Source of the DNA: Mytilus californianus
Taxonomy: Eukaryota; Mollusca; Bivalvia; Mytilida; Mytilidae
Length of the DNA stretch: 64,000 bases
NCBI RefSeq assembly: GCF_021869535.1
Contig: NW_026262690.1
Location: 91,061,995 to 91,125,994 of the forward strand
Direction of reading: 5' to 3'
In this document: positions 12,301 through 24,300 of the stretch, piece by piece
Numbering within the stretch: the stretch's first letter is position 1
Layout of the letters: every line of letters starts with the position of its first letter
Translations under genes and position numbers: made by a program
Notes under the pieces: generated by a model
What the model was told of the DNA's origin: nothing
The model's database searches: none
What the model saw: only the letters and a program-made list of their open reading frames with translations

Positions 12301-15300
12301 TCTAATTTATATTTAAAAGCAAATAATAATGATATGGTAGGAGATACGCACCAAACAAGATGTGTAAATTATTATATAATAAGTATTGTGCAATAGCAAG
12401 AAATTTTCAATTGCACAGTATTGCACAATAGCAAGAAATCTTCAATTGCACAGTATTGCGCAATAGCAAGAAATCTTCAATTGCACAGTATTGCGCAATA
12501 GCAAGAAATATCCAATAGCACAATATTGCGCAATAGCAAGAAATTGTCAATTGTACAGTATTGCGCAATAGCAAGAAATATTTAATTGCACAGTATTGTG
12601 CAAAAGAAGATACTTCGTATAAATTGCTTATTTCTTGACCAATTTCAATGGGGTTTTATTCTTGAATTCTTGGGGTTCTTTAATATGCTGAATCTAACCG
12701 TGTATTTAGTTTTTGGATTTTGGGCCCCGTTTTTAAATTGGTCCACATTGAGGTCCAAAGGGTCCAACATTAAACTTTGTTTGATTTCATCAAAAATTGA
12801 ATTATTGGGGTTCTTTGATATGCCGAATCTAACTGTGTATTTAGATTCTTAATTTTTGGTTCCGTTTTCAAATTGGTCTACATTAAGGTCCAAAGGGTCC
12901 AAAATTAAACTTAGTTTGATTTTAACAAAAATTGAATTCCTAGGGTTCTTTGATATGCTGAATCTAAACATGTATTTAGATTTTTGATTATGGGCCCAGT
13001 TTTCAAGTTGGTCCAAATCGGGGTCCAAAATTAAACTTTGTTTGATTTCAACAAAAATTGAATATATGGGGTTCTTTGATATGCTGAAACTTACCATGTA
13101 TTTAGATTTTGGATATTGGACCATAATAGGTGAATGTCCAATTTAAAATTTTTAAGTTCTTAGACCACATTCATTCTGTGTCAGAAACCTATGCTGTGTC
13201 AAATATTTAATCACAATCCAAATGCAAAGCTGTATCAAGCTTGAATGTTGTGTCCATACTTGCCCCAACTGTTCAGGGTTCGACCTCTGCGGTCGTATCA
13301 AGCTGCGCCCTGCGGAGCATTTTATTAACTTATATGTTTGCTACAGCTAATTACATGGACAGATGTTCATAGTATAAAACACAAAGAACAAAACCGAAAG
13401 AAAAAATGAATAACCAAAAACCACAAAAAACAAATTTTGTGCTTGACGGAATTGAAGCCTTATTTTCTGTAAATATTACCGGTACTAAATTATATCAACT
13501 GAAAATTCTATAAGATATATGTATACATAAATGTAATAAATCACACAACACTGCATGACAGCTTTAAAGCACTGACTAACAATTATCATTTTGAAATTTC
13601 TAGTCGAGAAGATTTCCTTAGAATTCCAGAGTTAGCCATCAATCCACTTGGTGACAGAATAGTGCATTCTTTCTTCCAAGAAAGGTAAGTACAGATAAAT
13701 CATCAGAACATTGTTGTTTTAAGAACTGGCTGTTCCTATATACGGTCTGGCTATCTACCCTTCAAACCTTTGACCAAAAATTAGAGATCCATTTCAGTGT
13801 TCCAGCTAGGATTTCAAAAGGGCAGGGTGCCAATCCTGAAAAAGGGCATTTAACGCGTGATATGATATGAAAAGGGCATGTTTTAATAAAGATTATAATA
13901 AAACTTTGTTTGTTCATTGAATCACTGGTTATATATATACAAGAACAACATCATTACCCCAGAGAAAAAACTATCTTTCTACTTTTTAGGCTGAAAACTT
14001 ATCAAGCAGCTTGTCACACAAGTTTTAAATCATTGCTTGGCACAGTTAAGCTTTATATGCAGTATTTTTTGAAAAATGTCCTGCTTCATTCTGTTTCTAT
14101 GATCTGACACACTTTACACGTTTCACCTTTCTACCTTTTCTGTGCTTAATGGCAATACAGCACAAAACAGCTGTAAATGCACAATGTTAGGATATAGTGA
14201 ACAGTGAAAATTTGGATTGAAAATAAAAAATACAGAAAAAGATGACCAAGGCACCCTACCAACCTTGCTACTAAGACCCTCTTTAACTTTTCCCATGACT
14301 CAAAACAACTTAACATATAAATTCTAAAGCCAGAAGTATGAAGACATATTTTATAATATCTTAGTAGGTTACTCAATGCTAGGAAAAAATAAGATTGAGT
14401 TATCTTTCTTTATTTGGGTGTGCTCCTTCTTTGGAGAATAATAAACAGTACGTAGACGGTGTAAATACGATCAACAATATGGCGACCGATTTTGTTATTT
14501 TCGTATAAAAAATGAAGGCAGTCAATGAAAAATACGTCTTAATTTGCTATTTATTTCAAGGAAAACAATAAGAGCAATGTTTTTAACGAGTTGATTATGG
14601 TTTTCGACTTTCTGTCAATTACGTTTTCTCCATGAAACTATGGTAAACATTGCTAATTGTGCCCAAGTTGTATGAACATTTCTTCAAGTTCAAAAACAAA
14701 CAAATGCTGACTGACCGATTCTATTTGAATGAATTAATGTTGATGATCATTAAATGACCCATCCGATAAACGGATTACCTATAACAACAGATTATGACAC
14801 CTGTTGTAACCGTTGATTAGCTTGGGGTCGTAAACAAAGTCATATACTTGTCGCCAGGTAAATTTTCGTAATTGGCTGATCATATCAATATGAACAAAAT
14901 ATATACCAATCGCTCTTCAAAAAAGGCAGGGCTCTCCTAAGGGAAACAACTCATACAAATGGATCTCTAATTACAGGGTCAATTACAGTTTTGACAAATA
15001 GACTATTAATAGGCTTTTATTGGTACAATGCAGATATACTGCTTTGTGTTGTATAGTATCACAGTATTTTAATATACCGGTATATTTTTTTAACTTTAAA
15101 ACTGTTTTTCAGCAATGATGAGACAGTAAATTTCAGGCAGTTTATACATGTACTGGCTAGATTTAGACCTACAAAAGTTAAAATCAGTAAGAATAAGCTG
15201 AATACCAGGGAAGAAAAATTAAGATGTAAGTTTTGATATGCATATGCATGTACATGCACAACAATTAATTATAAAAGTACCAGGGTAAATAAAAATTTGA

Positions 15301-18300
15301 AATGATATCAATGCACAATAAAATAATAAAAAGATACACATTATCTCTGCAGGGCACATAACACAGGCAGTATCTTATACATTTAAAGCTATAAAAATAT
15401 GAAGTCTGAAAAATCTGGATGAGTTGAAATCAAATTAACTGGTAGTTGTAAATTGTCTCTTTTACAAGAATTAATTGTGAAGTAAAAGATCTGTATATAA
15501 ATTCACAATTTTATTAAGGATATGATTCAATTTCCCCATTTTATTAGATTTCCACATCTGATGGTAATCTATAATTTTGTCTAGTAAAATTTCTTTGTTA
15601 TACATAGTAATTGGTTTGCTGTACAGCCATTTCCGCTTTTATTTAAGATGAGGAAAATCAACTCGGATATAAAAATAAGTTTATGTCACGTCGATGAAGA
15701 TTAGGATGAGACTTAGGCATGTTTTTTCCAATGATGTTTGTGTTAGCATCAATGATTGATAATGTTTGTGATTAGGTCTGTTTATTAAGAACCACTAACG
15801 GCATGTCAATAATATTTGGTAGACAGTTATTACTATTTGCAAATCTTATTTCCATGGAGGTTATTTGGCCATGCCCCATCAGTCATGTTCCTTTCTCAAA
15901 TTGAATGAAACTTTTGCATAGTTTACATGTACATAGTTTACATGTTACAAAGGTGAAACATATCTCTGTGTCCACAATTTATTATAATAAGCTCTATATT
16001 TTAGTTGCCTTTAGAATGTATGATTTAGATGGTGATGATAAGATATCTAGAGATGAATTATTAGCAGTTTTACATATGATGGTTGGAGCAAATATATCAG
16101 AAGATCAAGTCAGTATATTTAACATAAATGTACACAAATTTAAAGTTTGTTCACCATTGCAAATAATGAAACATTGTTCTGTTCATTTTCTGTCGCAAAA
16201 AATGTGCTTACTGTAAATTCAGACATTATTGCATACATTTATTATTGCGATTTTTAAAGAATGAACAATTTGCGAGATTAATTATTGAGGTTTCTGGAAA
16301 AGCTGCATACAGATATAGGTATCAGATATCAGAATGCGGGTTCTCATTATTGGGATACTCACCAACTTGCATTATTCCCATTAATCAAAAACTCGCAATT
16401 ATTTCTGAATTTACAGTATCATAGATTTCAAATTTTCATTATATCAAGGAAACTTAAGTGATTATTAATAAAAAGAACATGTTTTATATGAATTGCCCAT
16501 ACTGTGGATCATTAAGTCTCCCTGGGAAACGGAGTTGGGGTGATATACTGTTATTGTACGATTCTTTTTTTCTTTTTTTCTTATTCCACACTTTTTGTCC
16601 AGCTTAGTTCTCGGAATTGAATGGACCAATTTTGATGGAACTATACCATAATGTCAACCACCATGTGTAGTTGTGCACCTGACTTTGGAATTTAAAAAAT
16701 GGCTGCCATTGCCATGAAAACAGCAAAAATGTGAAAAATCGAAAAGTGTTCCAAATTTAATGAAACTTTGTGTAAATGTTACTTGTCAGCAAAAGATGTG
16801 CAAACCATCTTTGGAATTTCCAAAATGGCCGCCATTGCCATGGAATCTGGGCAAAGATTTACCATTGAACCTTATGGGAAAATCTTTTAAGTAGCATTTT
16901 CTCTCATAAAATCGTAGATAAAACCTAGTAAAACTTTGATTTTATATTGCCCGTCATGTGAGATGGTGGTATCTGTCTTGGGAATTTTTTTAATTTTTAC
17001 CGTTACCATGGAAACAGTAAAATGTTAAAAAATCTCAAAACTTTATGAAACTTCACAGAAATGTTAACTGGCATATGTACAGATGTCATGCATAAATGTA
17101 CATTCAGTGTTTAATTTTTTCAAAATGGCTGCCACTTAGTGGCAATGGGCGGACTGGGGTGACATCCGCTATTGCTTGCAATGGCAATTCTAGTTATTAT
17201 GTCACCCGATCGACAATGTCGGGTGACATATTGCTTTTCCTCTGTTTCTTTACTATTATTATGTCACCCGATCGACAATGTCGGGTGACATATTGCTTTT
17301 CCTCTGTTTCTTTTTCCCTATTATTATTATTTTTCTTCCACCTAATTTTGTCTGGCAGTTTTCTCAGAGGCAATGGAACCAATCTTCATGATTGTTGCAT
17401 AATAAGGACCACCATCAGTGGAGTTGCAGTGAAACTTTGGAACTTTAAAATGGCCACTGTTTCCATGGAAACAGCAGAAATGTGAAAAATAATTTTTTTG
17501 TTTTTGATGACTAATTTGAGAATGCCTGAACTAAAAATCATCGGAACTACTGTATTGCCATGGAAACTGGGGAAAGGTTTCCCATCATAACCCTATGGGA
17601 AAAACCTTAAAGTAGCATTTTCTCTCTTAAAATGGTAGGTCAAATCCATTGAAACTTTGATGGTATGTTCCCTCCCATGTACCAATGTGGCATCTGTCAT
17701 TACAATTTTGGGAATGGTCATTGTTACCATGGAAACCAGCAAAAATTTCAAAATGCACCAAACTAAATATAACTTTATATTAATGCTAACTGGCATGTAT
17801 AGATAAGACTTTTGACTTTGGACTTTCCAAAATGGTCGCCGTTGCCATGGAAACAGTAAAAATGTGAAAATTTCAAAATGCTCCAAATGTTCTGAAAATT
17901 TACAGAAAGATGTATTGCCATGCATATAATATTATTATGTGCATTCACTGTTTAATATTTTTAAAATGGCTAACACTTAGTGGCAATTGGGGAAGGTTGA
18001 CATCCGCTATTGCTTGCAATGGCAATCTAGTTATTATTATTCTTCCAATGATTTTTGTCCGGCAGTTTTTTTGGAGCCAATGGAACCATTCTTAATGATT
18101 AGATATAAGAAGATGTGGTATGAGTGCCAATGAGACAACTCTCCATCCAAGTCAAAATTTATAAAAGTAAACCATTATAGGTCAAAGTAAGGTCTTCAAC
18201 ATGGAACCTTGGCTTACACAGAACAGCAAGCTATAAAGGGCCCAAAAAATTACTAGTGCAAACGGGAAAACAAATGGTCTAATCTATATAAAAAATTCGT

Positions 18301-21300
18301 AAGGGTTCTGCGGAACCCAGTGTCTCGCCTACTTTTGCTGTTAATCGCAGGCTCAACAAAAATGAGATGAGGAAAAAATTTAATAAAAATATTCCTCTCC
18401 TGACAATTTTTTTATTGTAAGAAGCTTCTGTCCAAGTTTGGTAAAAATCCAGGATAGTTTATGAATCTAATAAATGTTTTAAAAAATTTACAGCCGATTC
18501 CAACGAGTGTGTAGCTAAAGGTAGAATCTTTGGTTAGCTTCCTTGCTAGCTCAACCATGAAATAATTGTTACCTTAAGATTGGGAGGAGCAAAGCACCAT
18601 TTTATCATCCAATGAAAACATTTATATCAATGGCCTGTTTATTATTTATAATATATGTATGTTTCATACAAAGGTTTACCTACACTACTTTGCAAATAAA
18701 ATTTCATTTCTTAGTCTTTGATTGAATTAAAAAATCTTTTTATTACAATAAATTAGAAGCGGAGTAACGTGTTTTTTTTAAATATTTACGCCGTGAATAG
18801 GCAGTTTAGTTAATTAGGGTCTTTAGGTGCACGCAAAAAACATTGTTATGGTCTTGGTGTCTTTCCTTCATATATATGCATATTTTTTTGAACTAAAATC
18901 TTCTATATTCGCACAGAAAAGAAAAAAAATATCATACTACTTAATATCATGCACGGTTGCATTTGTGGACCTTTTATTTAGTTAAAAATGCAACGGGAAA
19001 AAAACAGCAAGCAACTGCAGTCTGAAATTGAAAATATTGCAGAGTTTATGAACGTCCACTTGGTCCGTTTACATTACCTTACTTATGAGTTTTAGATAAA
19101 TGATGCAGCCATGAAGAACAATTTTTATGTCTCTACTTCAGTTTTAATCTGACCTAGATTGAATGATAAGGTCATACGTACTTTTTGACACCTTCCAATC
19201 TTTTTTACCTGTCCGGGTGTATTTAAACATATGTGTATGTGTAAAAGTGAATACGGTCAGCACTTGTCAATCATATCCAACAACATTTTATTAACTTGAT
19301 GTAACAAATTCAACAGACAAGCCGAGTTAAATATATTATTATTTGTAATGTCTGACGAAGAAGAAAAAATAAGGAATTTCAGCTTTCAGTTAACTTTTCA
19401 TCATTTTGGCCAAGGATTTGTATAGAGTCTCACTATACAAATCCTTGTTTTGGCAAATCAAACACACCTACAACATGCAGGCATGTGAATGAGCTTATAA
19501 TTATCACTAAATTTTAAATTTAGTTTGAAAAAACTTATTTTTAAACTGACTTGTAAAACTAGATTTACAATGATTATATTCTGTCACTTAATTCCGATTG
19601 GTTCTCTGCTTAACTATTGATTCCACCCAAAGGCTGGATGTGCCTTACCTAATAATGATTTCATGGTTGAGCTAGTAAGGAAGCTAACCAAAGATTCTAC
19701 CCTACACACTCGTTGAAATCGGCTGTAACTGCAGACATGTATGTAATGTTAACTGGAAGAAAAACTAAGTCCATTTATAAGTAAAATATGGATAAACAAG
19801 TACAAAATTTTAATAAAAATTTCCTTCTACATGTTCTAGATACTAGCTTTTGATCATAAACAAACTTCTGTCCATGTTTGGTACAAATCCAGGATAGTTT
19901 AAGAAAGTTATTAAAATTTTAAAAACTTTAACCACAGAGTGAATGTAATGTTTCCTGGCAGAAAAACTAAGTCCATTTATAAGTAAAATACAGAAAAACA
20001 GGATTTTTTTTAAAAATTTACTTCTGGATACTATCTTATGATCATAAACAAGCTTCTGTCCAAGTTTGGTAGAAGTCCAGGATAGTTAGAGAAAGTTATT
20101 AAAATTTTAAAAACTTTAACCACAGAGTGAATGTAATGTTTCCTGGCAGAAAAACTAAGTCCATTTATAAGTAAAATACGGAAAAACAGGAATTTTTTTT
20201 TTACAAAATTTACTTCTGGATACTATCTTATGATCATAAACAAGCTTCTGTCCAAGTTTGGTAGAAATCCAGGATAGTTTAAGAAAGTTATTAAAATTTC
20301 AAAAACTTTAACCACAGAGTGAATATTTGTGGACGCCGCCGACGGAATGTAGGATCGCTATGTCTCGCTTTTTTGACAAAAGTCGAAGGCTCAACAAAAA
20401 CGAGAAACGAGAAACACTTATGAACCACATCAACAAACAAACGACAACTACTGAACATCAGATTCCTGACTTAGGACAGGTGCAAACAATTGCAGCGGGT
20501 TTAAACGTTTTAATGGTACCCTTATCTGAAACAATAGTGTAACATCACAACAAAGAAAGACTCACTATAAAATATCAATTGAAATGGCTTAACTCAATCA
20601 AAAGACATATTAACACCAGTGAACATACACTGAACAAATAAATTTGATCTATGATACAATGTAAATAAAAAATAAATAAACTAAGGGAAGAATAATAAAA
20701 GTAACATGTTATACCGCTGTGAAATGTAAAACAATTTAAGAAAAACAATATGCTTGAACAAAAATATCAGCCATTTGCAATTACTTTAAACACAGGTAAA
20801 TTAAAATAATTTTGTTGTTAGGTATACGTGTACAGTTCAAATAGAGAAAGGAAATATTTTTACAAAATAAATAATTTTGATGTTCATAGTACAAAGAAGT
20901 GAAAATTTATAGTAATACCAAACACTTATCAAAGCTGGTATATAGACCAGATATAACCCTGAATAACATTAAATAACAAAAAAGCATTACAATTAGTATC
21001 AACAGGTCAAATAAACAAGATTGTCTACTATAATGAGGACCACAAAATTTCGCGTTGCAGTAGGTCTTTGGAACATAAAAAATGGCTGCTGTTACCATGG
21101 AAACGGAACAAATGTGAAAAAATCAAGTTTTTGGTTTTGGTGAATTATTTGGATATGCTTTAAACTTAAAATCATTAGATTTTAATACAATGTAGGTGTC
21201 CACTATATACTGGTTTTGGATGATTTTGGCAATCATTGGAACTACTATGTTGCCATGGAAACTACAGCAAAAATTTCAAAAATATCAAAATGCTCCAAAT

Positions 21301-24300
21301 TTGATGAAACTTCACAGTAACAATGAGCAACATTGGTTGATGTGGAATTTGGCATTGGAATTTCCAAAATGGCTGCCATTACCATGGAAACACGCAAAAA
21401 AGGTCAAAATGCTCCAAAAACCTTAAAGTAGCATTTCCTCTCTTAAAATGGTAGGTCAAATCCATTGAAACTTTGATGGTAGGTCCAATGTACCAATATG
21501 GCATCTGTCATTAAATTTTGGGAATGGTCTCTGTTACCATAGAAACCAGCAAAGATGTCAAAAATTTCAAAATGCTCCTAACTTGATGAAACTTAATAAT
21601 AATGTTATCTAGAAGTGTTGATGAAACTTTTGACTTTCAAATTTCCAAAATGGCCACCGTTGCCATGGAAACAGCAAAAATGTGAAAATTTCATAAGGCT
21701 TCAAATGTTCTGAAAATTTACAGAAATATGTATTGCCATGCATATATGTGCATTCACTGTTTAAAATTTTCGAGATGGCTGCTGCTTAGTGTCAATGGGG
21801 GAAGGGTGACATCGGCTATTGCTTGCAATTGCAAATCTAGTTATTCTTCTTCTTTCTCTTCTTCTTCCGCCGAACTTGTCCACATCTGTTCTCCAAAACC
21901 GCTGGTCAGATTAACTTAGGGTTTCACAATATGTTAGACTAACATGTCTAGTGGTGCAATCAGGGTTTTGTTTGTGCAATGGGGTTTATAAAGGGGTACT
22001 TTGAGGGGCAAAAAGGAAGAAGGGGTTTACTATAGAACCCTATGGGATTTTATTTTTTTTATTTTCAAATGATTATAACTTGAAAACAGTTAGTGATAGA
22101 CACAATCTTTATAATTGAAAATGTTCTAAATGATAAAGCACATTAAATGAAATAAAAGGTTAGTCCCAAGGGGTAACTCTTGATGGGGATCTTGTAAGTG
22201 GTCAAGGGGTAACTCTTGGTGGGGATCTTGTAAGTGGTCAAGATCCCCACCCCTAAACCATACATATTCTGGTTTGTCATGCCAAGATAATTTGAATGAT
22301 AAACAGGGTTAGTCCCCAGGGGTCATCATGACCCCCTGCCATTTGAGAAAGTTCTAATATCTTGTAAATGGTCCAGATCCCCACCCCTAAACCATATATT
22401 TGCTGGTCTGTCATGCCAAGATGATTTAAATTATATACATGGTAAGACCCAAAGGGTCATCCCCACCCCCTGTCATTTGAATATGTTCAAATATCTTGTT
22501 AATTGTCGAAATCCCAACCCCTAAACCATATGTATTCCTGTTCGTCATTTCACGAAGATTTTAATGACATACAGGATCAGTCCCTAGGCGTCACTAATGC
22601 ATATCACTTTACTGGACCAAACCAATTTGTACTGGACTTTGCCCAATGTCAGGCGACCATGGGAATGACTAATTATGGGAGCTTCGTTTTGGAGACTTCG
22701 TAACAGCATCCTGTTTCAATCATTTCTTGTTATTAATAGTTGGGTACCTATTTTCATGGACTTGTGAGTATACAAATTGAGTTTTACTGTGTGTATTGCT
22801 ATGTGTTTGTTTATTCTACATTGGCTAGAGGTATATGAGTATACAAATTGAGTTTTACTGTGTGTATTGCTATGTGTTTGTTTATTCTACATTGGCTAGA
22901 GGTATAGGGGGAGGGTTGAGATCTCACAAAACATATTTAACCCCACCACATTTTTGCGCCTGTCCCAAGTCAGGAACCTCTGGCCTTTGTTAGTCTTGTA
23001 TGTTTTTTTAATTTTGTTTCATCTATATGTTTCGGAGTTTAGTGTGACATCCATTTTCTTTGAACTAGTACACATTTTTGTTTAGGGGCCAGCTGAAGCC
23101 TGCCTCCGGGTGCAGGATTTTCTCGCTGTGTTGAAGACCCATTGGTGGCCTTCGGCTGTTTTCTGCTCTTTGGTCGGTTTGTTGTCTCTTTGACACATTC
23201 CCAGTTTCCATTCTCAATTTCATGGTGTAGATGAACCACAAATTTAAATGTTCAACGTAAATTTTTCTATAGGCTTGAATGGAGACTTTGGGAAATCCAT
23301 GAAAGTACAAGTTTTCTTCAATCCACGAAAATTGGTACCCTGGAAAATAAATGAATCCACAGAAGTTGAATTCCTTTGAAAGGAGTACATGCAGTAATGG
23401 CCCTTTTTGGCCCCCAATATCCCATCCTTTATTTCAAGATGATAAGTGTTTTAGATTGTTGCATAAAAATGTGAAACTGATCATTTTTTGTTCAGCTTTT
23501 CTTGAAAGATTGTCATTTACACCACAAATATTCCAAAAGTAGAGATTTTGGTATAAGTGGACGAAATTATCTTGATTTCAACAACATTCAGGCCTAGGAA
23601 ACATAGAGCATAGGCTTCAACAAACTATTCCAGTCCGATAAGTTATTTGTTAAAGCAAATAGGATGTGAATTGATTTTTATTTGTCAACGCACATACTGT
23701 ATAATGCCGGTACAGAAACCAATAAAAATTTAGCTGATTTTCTCTGAACTTGATAGAAAATTGAAACATATATATGCTTATTGTCATCATAAATAGAATG
23801 TGTATGCATAAATTTTCAACAAAAAAGACTCATTTCCTATCTAGTTATAGGCAACTTATAAATTCCTGCATTTTCCAGTACATTTGCTATATCCCAATGT
23901 TTAAGTTATAACCTCAGAATAAGAACCGATTGTTCAATGACATCATTTACTTGTTTTGACCTTCAGTTAACTGGTGTAACTCATTCAAAAAAACAACTTG
24001 AGTTTGGTCAAAAGCTAGAAATAGGGACCATATTGAGACCTTATCGAACATATTCCTTTATAAAAATGTACAGTAATGAAGAAAATTCTTTTGAATATAC
24101 ATGATATTAGACACAAGCTAGTACTCTAAATGCCACTACAACAGAACATAAGCTAGCTTTTCCAGAATACATGCAGGAAAATGCTTTATTAAAAAAAGGG
24201 AAAATTTCCATCTTTTGTATCATGATTTCTAAGTACAGTGTTAGCAAAATCTCGTCAAGTTCACAATCTATCACTTTAAGTATGCAACGTTATTTGTTAT

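Larger units (their letters stand above)
11512..13325 (+). mobile_element. Family E HINE-like element, copy E1 (in CHP1 intron 2)
   Basis: The 5' end is a hairpin, ATACGACCGCA (11512-11522) pairing with TGGTCGTAT. The exact inverted copy TGCGGTCGTAT lies at 13288-13298, followed by a small hairpin (GCTGCGCCC/GCGGAGC, 13302-13318) and the terminus CATTTTAT. Inside, in order: a GTC microsatellite, three units of about 150 bases ('ccagacaataacttgtgt'), a G-run and T-run, a 35-base array (12385-12605), a 126/135-base satellite (from about 12650) and a unique 3' end. Both ends abut T residues. The layout matches Helentron-associated non-autonomous elements. No coding capacity. Confidence 0.75.
18101..21018 (+). 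mobile_element. Family U interspersed repeat, near full length, split by family P
   Basis: The 5' part is 18101-18295 ('agatataagaagatgtggta' to 'gtctaatctatataaaaa') and the 3' part is 20401-21018 ('cgagaaacgagaaacac' onward). Together they are about 810 bases. GATT flanks both sides (18097-18100 and 21019-21022), a likely target duplication. I recognise this as a very common mussel repeat. Its class is unclear and it has no coding capacity. Shorter copies are at 33130, 59917 and, reversed, at 7535, 39245 and 42555. Confidence 0.65.
18035..21844 (+). mobile_element. Family V copy V3, split by a three-deep stack of insertions
   Basis: V3 runs 18035-18100 and resumes at 21019 ('attgtctactataatgagga', matching V2 'attgttgcataataaggacc'). 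It ends at 21844 with the family 3' hairpin. The gap is filled by the family U element, which is itself split by family P, in turn split by a TA-flanked inverted-repeat element. Confidence 0.65.

Noticed and set aside
12385..12605. CRISPR-like array of 35-base units
   Set aside because: The units are contiguous without unique spacers and lie inside a eukaryotic transposon. This is a simple tandem repeat.
20327..20542. 71-residue plus-strand ORF
   Set aside because: It spans the junction of family P and family U repeats, so it is composite repeat sequence.
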